Positions 1 to 5,892 of a stretch of 5,892 bases of DNA are shown piece after piece (position 1 is the stretch's first letter; each line of letters starts with the position of its first letter). Source of the DNA: Acidobacteriota bacterium (GTDB taxonomy: Bacteria; Acidobacteriota; Terriglobia; Bryobacterales; Bryobacteraceae). The translations under genes were made by a program, and so were the position numbers. Where the stretch lies: assembly GCA_018268875.1 (NCBI GenBank), contig JAFDVT010000217.1, positions 1-5,892 on the forward strand, given 5' to 3'. The notes beneath the pieces were generated by a model, which was given only the letters and a program-made list of their open reading frames with translations, did not search any database and was not told the DNA's origin.

Positions 1-2
1 AC

Positions 3-1004
3 GTCGCCGCATCCGGCAAGCTGCACGAACCGGAAGTGCTCAAGACTTTGATCGGCGTGATGCTGCGGAGCGAAAAATCGCGCACCTTCGCCCAGCGCTT
101 TGTCGAACAGTGGCTGCACACGCGCGATCTTTTGGGTACCAAAGCGCCCGATGCCGCGCTGTTTCCCACCTATGCCGCCAGCGAGGAACTCAAGTCCGAC
201 ATCCGCCTGCAGCCCGTGTATTTCTTCCGCGAGGTCCTGATCCGCGATGAATCGCTGCTCAGCTTCATCGATTCCAAGCACTCTATCGGAACCAACAACC
301 TCGCCAAGCATTTCGATCTCAAGCTCGCGCTGAACAAGAACCAAAGCGCCCAGCCGCACTGGATCGAACTGCCGGAAAACTCCAATCGTGGCGGCCTTCT
401 CGGCATGCCGGCGGTACTTGCGGTGTCCTCGCATCCTTACCGCACAAGCCCCGTGCTACGCGGCGTGTGGATCCTCGAAAACTTCCTTGGCGCGCCGCCT
501 CCGCCGCCTCCGCCGAATGTACCCGCGCTCGACGATGCCAAGGGTGCCGCCAACGCAAAGACGGTTCGCGAAAAGCTGGCCATCCATCGTGAAAACGCGG
601 TCTGCGCCAGTTGCCACGCGCGTATCGACCCGCTTGGTTTCGCGCTCGAAAACTACGACGTGCTGGGCCGTTGGCGTACCGAAGAAAACGGCGTCCCTGT
701 GGACGCCCATGCCGAACTGATGGACGGGACGAAATTGGAAGGTCCCGCCAGCCTCAAACAGATGCTGATGGATCGCAAGGACGTCTTTGTCCGCAACCTT
801 GCCGCCAAGCTTCTCGGCTACGCCCTGGGCCGCGGGCTCACGCTGAACGACTCCTGTACACTGGATGAAATTGTTGCTGCAGTAAAGCAGAACAACTACA
901 GTTCACGTAGCTTGCTCGAAGCCATCGTCACAAGCCGTCCGTTCCGTTACCAGGCGCCATCGCTGGAGCCCGCCCCTGTTACGAAAAGAGAGGTCAAGAA
1001 CTGA
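3..1004 (+). CDS. PSD4-PSCyt3-PSD2 (DUF1592/1588/1585) cytochrome-c-like protein, C-terminal part
   Basis: The gene is cut at its 5' end: the reading frame is open from base 3, so the GTG at 36 is not taken as the start. The 333 residues visible contain three domains in the family's usual order. A DUF1592/PSD4-like part covers about residues 1-115 (GKLHEPEVLKTL, FVEQWLHTRDLL, LAKHFDL). A DUF1588/PSCyt3 part covers about 128-230, with RGGLLGMPAVL, SHPYRTSPVLRGVWILE, a seven-proline run at 495-515 and the motif C-A-S-C-H at residues 201-205 (bases 603-617), followed by IDPLGFALENYDVLGRWR. A DUF1585/PSD2 part covers about 245-320 (NLAAKLLGYALGRGL to the end). CxxCH is the covalent c-type heme site of known cytochromes, so a periplasmic redox role is inferred, not shown. 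Missing upstream parts are expected to be DUF1587 and DUF1595 domains and perhaps another heme domain. The DUF1552 gene starts 1 nt after the stop, as is typical for this pair. Confidence 0.9.
   Translation, partial: VAASGKLHEPEVLKTLIGVMLRSEKSRTFAQRFVEQWLHTRDLLGTKAPDAALFPTYAASEELKSDIRLQPVYFFREVLIRDESLLSFIDSKHSIGTNNLAKHFDLKLALNKNQSAQPHWIELPENSNRGGLLGMPAVLAVSSHPYRTSPVLRGVWILENFLGAPPPPPPPNVPALDDAKGAANAKTVREKLAIHRENAVCASCHARIDPLGFALENYDVLGRWRTEENGVPVDAHAELMDGTKLEGPASLKQMLMDRKDVFVRNLAAKLLGYALGRGLTLNDSCTLDEIVAAVKQNNYSSRSLLEAIVTSRPFRYQAPSLEPAPVTKREVKN
988..994 (+). promoter_or_regulatory. Ribosome binding site of the DUF1552 gene
   Basis: GAGAGGT lies 11 nt before the ATG at 1006, inside the last codons of the upstream gene. 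It is a moderate Shine-Dalgarno match at a slightly long spacing. With the 1-nt gap between stop and start, it points to translational coupling of the two genes. Confidence 0.5.
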
Positions 1005-1005
1005 C

Positions 1006-2337
1006 ATGAACCGCTTCCGGATTTCCCGTCGTACATTGCTCCGCGGCGCGGGCGCCAGTCTCGGCCTGCCCTGGCTTGAAGCGATGGCCGCCGCCAACAC
1101 AACCGCCGGCAAGCCGCCTGTCCGCATGGCGTACCTCTACATGCCCAACGGCGTGAACGTCAAACATTGGGTTCCGGAAGGCACTGGCACGGACTTCAAG
1201 CTTTCGAAAACGCTCGAACCGCTCGCCCCCGTTAAGGACAAGATCAACGTCCTTAGCAATCTCTGGAATCAGGGTTCCAAAGGCGGCGATGGCCATTACG
1301 TAAAAGAATCCGCGATCCTCACCTGCACGACCATCAAGAAGACTCCCGGCGCCGACATCGGCAACGGCGTCTCCGTCGATCAGATCGCTGCGCAGCGCTT
1401 GGGCGCGGCCACTCCGCTCCCGTCGCTCGAACTTGGCGTAACCCCCGTCGCGATTGGCGTCGACGCGGTGGTCGGCTACACGCGCATCTACGGATCGCAC
1501 ATCGCGTGGTCCGCGCCGACTACGCCGCTGGCGCGCGAAATCAACCCTCGCTCGGTGTGGGAACGCCTCTTCCGAGCGGGCAACGGCACGCCGGCGAACA
1601 CCGCCAAGATGGATAAGCTTCTGCTCGACCGTGTCCTCGGCGATGCCAATTCGCTCCGCTCCCAACTCGGTTCGGCAGACCGCCATCGCATCGACGAATA
1701 TCTGTCCGTGATGCGCGGCATGGAAGAACGCGTCGAGCGTTCGTCGCAGGCCTCGCGCCGCACGTGGAAAGCCCGCGCTCCGCTCACCGAAGCATCCAAG
1801 CCTGCCGAGACGCCCAGCGGCCACGCCGACCACGTCCACCTCATGATGGACATGATCGCGACGGCCTTTGAAACGGACACCACGCGCATCGCGACGTTCA
1901 TGTTCGGCAACGCCGTCAGCAACGTCAGTTTCCGTTTCCTCGAAGGCTGCAGCGCCGGCCATCATGACGTTTCGCACCATTCGAAGGACGAAGACAAGCT
2001 TCGGCAATACGAGATCATCAGCCGCTGGCACATCGAACAGTATTCGTACCTGTTGCAGCGCCTCGCCGCCATGAGGGAAGGCGATTCCACCGTCCTCGAC
2101 AACTCGATGGTGATGTTCGCCTCCGCCCTCAGCGATGGCGACCGGCATGACCCTCACAAGCTTCCCATCGTCGTCGGCGGAGGTGGCGGCGGCCGGTTGA
2201 ACACGGGCCAGCATCTGGAATACACAGTGGACGACCCGCTTGCCAATCTGTACGTCTCGATGCTCGATGCCTTCGGCGCGCCGGTCGAACGCTTCGCCGA
2301 CAGCACGGGTCCGCTGCGTGGACTTTTGAAGGCTTGA
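1006..2337 (+). CDS. DUF1552 (HXXSHH) family protein with Tat signal
   Basis: This 443-residue protein opens with a twin-arginine leader: SRRTLLRG at residues 7-14, then a small-residue hydrophobic stretch ending near the Ala run at 28-30. Export as a folded protein is therefore expected. The motif that gives the family its name, H-x-x-S-H-H, is intact at residues 320-325 (HDVSHH), following FLEGCSAGH. Other family-like stretches are RMAYLYMPNGVN (40-51), NVLSNLWNQG (81-90), GDGHYVKESAILT (94-106), and SALSDGDRHDPHKLPIVVGG with a six-glycine run at 391-396. The clustered histidines suggest metal binding, but that is inference; the family has no established reaction that I know of. Length is normal for the family and no frame damage is seen. 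The partner is the PSD4/PSCyt3/PSD2 gene immediately upstream. The start is supported by the Tat motif directly after it and by GAGAGGT at 988-994. Confidence 0.93.
   Translation: MNRFRISRRTLLRGAGASLGLPWLEAMAAANTTAGKPPVRMAYLYMPNGVNVKHWVPEGTGTDFKLSKTLEPLAPVKDKINVLSNLWNQGSKGGDGHYVKESAILTCTTIKKTPGADIGNGVSVDQIAAQRLGAATPLPSLELGVTPVAIGVDAVVGYTRIYGSHIAWSAPTTPLAREINPRSVWERLFRAGNGTPANTAKMDKLLLDRVLGDANSLRSQLGSADRHRIDEYLSVMRGMEERVERSSQASRRTWKARAPLTEASKPAETPSGHADHVHLMMDMIATAFETDTTRIATFMFGNAVSNVSFRFLEGCSAGHHDVSHHSKDEDKLRQYEIISRWHIEQYSYLLQRLAAMREGDSTVLDNSMVMFASALSDGDRHDPHKLPIVVGGGGGGRLNTGQHLEYTVDDPLANLYVSMLDAFGAPVERFADSTGPLRGLLKA
2328..2332 (+). promoter_or_regulatory. Ribosome binding site deciding the start of the small third gene
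   Basis: GAAGG ends 7 nt before the ATG at 2340, a normal Shine-Dalgarno spacing. The in-frame TTG at 2334 would be only 1 nt from it. The site therefore favours ATG 2340 and lies inside the last codons of the DUF1552 gene. Confidence 0.55.
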
Positions 2338-2339
2338 TT

Positions 2340-2737
2340 ATGATCCTGCCCTTTGTACTGTTATTGGCAGCCGCCGACCTCAACGGCATCTGGAACGGTT
2401 ACATTCTCAACCGCCAGGGCGACAAGATCGACGTGTCGATGAAGTTGACGCAAACCGGCAACCTCATCGGAGGCAAGCTGTACGGCGATTACAAGAGCAG
2501 CCCTGTGGTCGAAGGACTGGTGGTCGGCGACACGGTGAACTTCGTGGTGCTCGCGGAAGAACAGCAGGGCAATCAGATCAACGAATCGCGCATCCGGTTT
2601 GAAGGCAAGTTCGTCAACGACAACGAACTCCTTCTCAACCGTCAGCGCGAGCGTTCGAGCAGCGCGGGCAACGCAGGCAACGCGGCCACCAAAGCGACGC
2701 CGGATCCCAAGGTCGAGATCCGGCTCAAACGCCTGCT

Positions 2738-2741
<4 letters not shown>
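2340..2741 (+). CDS. Small exported beta-rich protein of unknown function
   Basis: The 133-residue product is not recognised with certainty. Its first 12 residues (MILPFVLLLAAA) are a short hydrophobic stretch ending in Ala-Ala-Ala before DLNG, which resembles a Sec signal peptide but lacks the usual basic start. The rest alternates polar and hydrophobic residues: GIWNGYILNRQGDKIDVSM, then LTQTGNLIGGKLYG, VVEGLVVGDTVNFVVL, RIRFEGKF and ELLLNRQ. This is the look of a small lipocalin-like beta barrel in which the G-x-W motif near the start closes the barrel; the fold is a guess from pattern. A low-complexity part (SSSAGNAGNAATKAT) precedes the final VEIRLKRLL strand. The gene starts 2 nt after the DUF1552 stop, so it is very likely co-transcribed and may serve the same complex. 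A TTG at 2334 is an alternative start but fits the ribosome binding site less well. Confidence 0.75.
2667..2684 (+). repeat. Short tandem repeat, 2 x 9 bp
   Basis: GGCAACGCA is followed directly by GGCAACGCG, encoding Gly-Asn-Ala twice in the low-complexity linker of the small third gene. Two copies only; it looks like ordinary linker slippage, not a functional array. Confidence 0.5.
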
Positions 2742-4027
<1,286 letters not shown>

Positions 4028-4032
4028 AAGCC

Positions 4033-4062
4033 ACGATACTCACGAATTCCAGCCATTTTCAA
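4033..4062 (-). promoter_or_regulatory. Weak candidate promoter of the aminotransferase gene
   Basis: Read on the minus strand, TTGAAA (4057-4062) resembles a -35 box (5 of 6 matches) and TATCGT (4033-4038) a -10 box (4 of 6), 18 nt apart. The -10 ends 5 nt before the ATG, so transcription would start at or near the start codon. That would fit the missing Shine-Dalgarno, but such matches also occur by chance. Confidence 0.25.
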
Positions 4063-4078
4063 CCAGCCTTGCGAATAC

Positions 4079-4106
4079 AAAAAGGGCGCCCCTCGGCGGA
4101 GCGCCC
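4079..4106 (-). terminator. Intrinsic terminator after the PEP-CTERM gene
   Basis: On the minus strand, GGGCGCTCC (4106-4098) pairs with GGGGCGCCC (4092-4084), giving a continuous 9-bp stem (eight G-C pairs and one G-U wobble) with a 5-nt loop. Five T follow directly (4083-4079). It begins about 30 nt after the stop of the PEP-CTERM gene. In plus-strand RNA the wobble becomes a C/A mismatch and the tail is not a clean T run, so it works best for the minus strand. It separates the PEP-CTERM unit from the aminotransferase gene. Confidence 0.85.
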
Positions 4107-4136
4107 CATTCTTCTTGAGTCTTTCGGTGATTGCGG

Positions 4137-4790
4137 TTAGGTCCGGTTTCTGCGCCGAACGGTCGACAACAACAACCCGAGCGCACCCGCGCTCAAAGCC
4201 GCGATTCCGGCCGGTTCCGGGACAGCATTCAACGACACGTTATCGAGGCCCATGTAGTTGTCCCCGACTGGCGTCATATTGACAAACGAGATGTCCGTCG
4301 AACCAGTCGCCGTAAACGAATAGCTGCGCATTGTCCAGGTCGCTACCCCACCAGTCGTCGTGGTCGTGTAGTTCATCGGGCCACTTCCGCCAACTGTCAG
4401 TGTCAGGCTCGACGGCGCCGCGTAATTCGCCCCATTGATGTCCGCTATCCAAAACGACAAGGTGTAATTCCGGCCCGCGGTCAGATTGAACGTCCGCGTA
4501 ATGCCATTCTGGCCGGTATTGCCCGCCCCCGTTAAATCCAGGGATGCCGCGCCGTCTTGAGCAACAAACTGCAACGCACCGCCGGCCTCGACGTAGTTGG
4601 TCTGCAGCCGAAGAATACAGTTGGTGCCACAAGTAGTTCCCGTAGCCGTCCACCCGTCAATCGAACCGCCGACTCCATAAATGTCATAGGTGCCGCTCGC
4701 CAATGCGGGCGTTTCAAAGCTCCACGTATCCGCAAACGCCGCGCTTGCAGTCAAGCACAATGCGGCGAATAAACTCCGCTTCAAATTCAA
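4137..4790 (-). CDS. PEP-CTERM sorting domain protein (DUF642-like)
   Basis: The 217-residue product is a surface or secreted protein. Residues 1-20 form a clear Sec signal peptide (MNLKRSLFAALCLTASAAFA, first residue from TTG), with probable cleavage before DTWSFE. The body is rich in Thr, Gly, Ser and Asn and resembles DUF642/galactose-binding-like beta-sandwich domains: WSFETPAL, IDGWTATG, GALQFVAQDG, ITRTFNLTAGRNYTLSFWI and YMGLDNVSLN. Cys54 and Cys58 (CGTNC) could form a disulfide. The C-terminus is a textbook PEP-CTERM signal: Val-Pro-Glu-Pro with PEP at 191-193, a hydrophobic stretch (AGIAALSAGALGLLLSTV) and a basic tail (RRRNRT). In known systems an exosortase (EpsH/XrtA type) in the inner membrane recognises this signal; none lies in the window. 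Start choice: a GTG at 4847 would add 19 residues lacking signal-peptide character and overlap the upstream gene, whereas TTG 4790 sits 6 nt behind GGAGGAGGT. The next in-frame TTG (4784) is less well spaced. An intrinsic terminator follows. Confidence 0.9.
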   Translation of the reverse strand: MNLKRSLFAALCLTASAAFADTWSFETPALASGTYDIYGVGGSIDGWTATGTTCGTNCILRLQTNYVEAGGALQFVAQDGAASLDLTGAGNTGQNGITRTFNLTAGRNYTLSFWIADINGANYAAPSSLTLTVGGSGPMNYTTTTTGGVATWTMRSYSFTATGSTDISFVNMTPVGDNYMGLDNVSLNAVPEPAGIAALSAGALGLLLSTVRRRNRT

Positions 4791-4796
4791 AATAAA

Positions 4797-4805
4797 ACCT
4801 CCTCC
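4797..4805 (-). promoter_or_regulatory. Strong ribosome binding site deciding the TTG start
   Basis: Read on the minus strand, GGAGGAGGT ends 6 nt before the TTG at 4790-4788. It is a near-perfect Shine-Dalgarno. It places the start at the beginning of the signal peptide and rules against the upstream GTG at 4847. Confidence 0.85.
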
Positions 4806-4814
4806 ACTGTGCAG

Positions 4815-4823
4815 TATATAGCA
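4815..4823 (-). promoter_or_regulatory. Candidate extended -10 promoter of the PEP-CTERM gene
   Basis: Read on the minus strand, TGCTATATA matches an extended -10 element (TGn followed by TATA). It lies in the 37-nt gap between the metalloprotease stop and the TTG start, in locally AT-rich DNA. A start about 7 nt downstream would leave a leader of roughly 18 nt that carries the ribosome binding site. No good -35 box is seen. Read-through from the metalloprotease gene is the alternative. Confidence 0.35.
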
Positions 4824-4827
4824 ATTT

Positions 4828-5892
4828 TCACCGGGGCACCGGGACACCGCGTCCTCCGAGCGGAAGCGCCGGATTCCACTCCTCGCAACCGATCGGTTGT
4901 CCAGGTGGCGGTTCCGCCGGCTTCGGGATGGTCACTTCCTTTGGATTGTTCTCGAACCTCTGAATCCGGTCCTGGGCGTAAAAGTAAAACTCCGCCCAAC
5001 CTCCCCCCGCGGTGGAAGACATCGGCTTCATCCACTCCCCCAGGCGATGCAGGCGGTGGCGGGCGATCGCTCGAACTTGCGCCGGCACGCTGTCGTTGGC
5101 GGCCAATGCCATCAGGTGATAGAGCACCACGGCATCGACACTGCGCTGAATTTCCGCCTGCATCCCCTTCGCCGCGGGAGCCTTCCACGTCGCATCCACC
5201 AGCGCATCCACCACATCCCCAAGACCCGGGTTCTGCGCATTCTGAGCCCCATACTGCACCAGGCGGGCCACGCGTTCCGGTTGCAGGATCAACCCCGCGA
5301 TGTGGTTCGCCAAGGCCTCGGCCGCGCCTAGCGGATCAAACGCCAACCCCGTGCGTCCGGCGAAGTTCTCGCGCGTCCTCGGGTACTGATTGGCCTGCGG
5401 CGGCAGCAGCGACAACAGCTTCGGCGAGAACTCCAGAGCCTCCGGCTTCAGCGCCGCGAGCAGTACCGCCAACGCCTGTTTCTGCTGCGCTCCAGCAACC
5501 ACTTCGAACACCTTTTGACCATCGCCCCGCAACGCGAACGTATAGTCGGCGCCACCCAACACTTTCGCGGCGGCTTCCAATTGATAACGATGCAGGAGAT
5601 AGGCGGGAACCAGCGCGTTGGCGAGCGAACTCATCGGTTCACCCTCGCGAATCACACGCTGGTCGAACCTCGCCAACACCCGTTCGCGAACCTTCATCAG
5701 CCTCGCTAGTTCCTCGACAGGATTCGCCCCGCTGTCCCACAAATGCGCTTTCGGATGCAGCGACCCAAGCGGTCTCGCATCCTGATCTGTTAGAAACACC
5801 AGCCCCTTTTGATAGGCATCCGCGATGATCTTGTTCAGTTCGGCCTTCTCATTCGTACCGGCCGGAAATGCTCGATAGCCGAAGTTGATCGC
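4828..5892 (-). CDS. DUF4953/DUF5117-type zinc-dependent metalloprotease, C-terminal part
   Basis: The gene runs off the right edge: the frame stays open to base 5892, 31 codons beyond the GTG at 5799, which is therefore not the start. The 354 residues visible match the C-terminal region of large bacterial zinc metalloproteases of the DUF5117-DUF4953 type as I remember it. Landmarks are AINFGYRAFPAGTNE (1-15), GLVFLTDQDARPLGS (30-44), HPKAHLWDSG (46-55), ELARLMKVRERVLARF (61-76), LVPAYLLHRYQLEAAAKVLGGADY (94-117), LSLLPPQ and LILQPERVARLV. The catalytic HExxH site of this family lies upstream, outside the window, so activity cannot be judged here. The family is usually exported, so a signal peptide is expected beyond the edge. 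The C-terminus ends in a Pro/Gly-rich tail (IPKPAEPPPGQPIGCEE onward). The PEP-CTERM gene follows 37 nt downstream on the same strand with no terminator between, so shared transcription is possible. Confidence 0.85.
   Translation of the reverse strand, partial: AINFGYRAFPAGTNEKAELNKIIADAYQKGLVFLTDQDARPLGSLHPKAHLWDSGANPVEELARLMKVRERVLARFDQRVIREGEPMSSLANALVPAYLLHRYQLEAAAKVLGGADYTFALRGDGQKVFEVVAGAQQKQALAVLLAALKPEALEFSPKLLSLLPPQANQYPRTRENFAGRTGLAFDPLGAAEALANHIAGLILQPERVARLVQYGAQNAQNPGLGDVVDALVDATWKAPAAKGMQAEIQRSVDAVVLYHLMALAANDSVPAQVRAIARHRLHRLGEWMKPMSSTAGGGWAEFYFYAQDRIQRFENNPKEVTIPKPAEPPPGQPIGCEEWNPALPLGGRGVPVPR

Noticed and set aside
495..515. Proline-codon run (CCG/CCT x 7) as a microsatellite or stalling element
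   Set aside because: A poly-proline run before NVP is a usual part of the PSCyt3 domain, so it is explained by protein conservation. Elongation-factor-P dependence is plausible but not special to this locus.
994..2214. 406-codon open frame on the minus strand opposite the DUF1552 gene
   Set aside because: Its translation is rich in Arg, Gly, Ala and Val with no recognisable domain. It is the mirror of a high-GC coding strand whose plus-strand product is a clear family member.
4791..4847. Upstream GTG start (4847) for the PEP-CTERM protein
   Set aside because: It would overlap the metalloprotease gene by 20 nt, add 19 residues before a perfect signal peptide, and read through the ribosome binding site.
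4809..5828. 339-codon plus-strand open frame opposite the metalloprotease
   Set aside because: The translation is Pro/Arg/Ser-rich low complexity, typical of an antisense shadow. The minus-strand product matches a known family along its whole length.

Overview
The window looks like a chromosomal segment of a GC-rich, Gram-negative environmental bacterium. The best guess is Acidobacteriota of the Solibacter/Bryobacter type. This rests on three things seen together: a PSD4/PSCyt3/PSD2 protein (DUF1592/1588/1585) next to a DUF1552 'HXXSHH' protein, a PEP-CTERM exosortase substrate, and a DUF4953/DUF5117-type metalloprotease. Planctomycetes or Verrucomicrobia cannot be excluded from sequence alone. 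Both edge genes are cut by the window.

Layout. Positions 1-2741 hold a tight plus-strand unit of three genes: the C-terminal part of a c-type-cytochrome-like PSD4-PSCyt3-PSD2 protein, a Tat-exported DUF1552 protein starting 1 nt after it, and a small probably exported beta-rich protein starting 2 nt after that. The third gene ends tail-to-tail with a minus-strand gene (2738-4027), and their two stop codons interlock in one TTAA. That minus-strand gene encodes a class V (CefD/NifS-fold) PLP aminotransferase-like enzyme with a twin-arginine leader. A short intergenic region (4028-4136) carries a strong intrinsic terminator for the next minus-strand gene, plus a weak candidate promoter for the aminotransferase. 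Positions 4137-4790 encode a PEP-CTERM surface protein read from a TTG codon behind a near-perfect Shine-Dalgarno. Positions 4828-5892 carry the C-terminal 354 residues of a DUF4953-type zinc metalloprotease, also on the minus strand.

How the genes fit together. Almost every product carries or is expected to carry an export signal (Tat, Sec, PEP-CTERM), so this is an envelope/secretome neighbourhood. The three plus-strand genes are probably co-transcribed and may form one exported complex of redox type; the biochemical role of PSD/DUF1552 pairs is not established to my knowledge. The metalloprotease and the PEP-CTERM gene are co-directional with only 37 nt between them, and the terminator after the PEP-CTERM gene closes that unit. 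I see no RNA gene, CRISPR array, transposon, phage or integration feature, and no clear sign of a new defence or mobile system. The most interesting points are the gene grouping, the Tat-exported PLP enzyme and the compact gene junctions.
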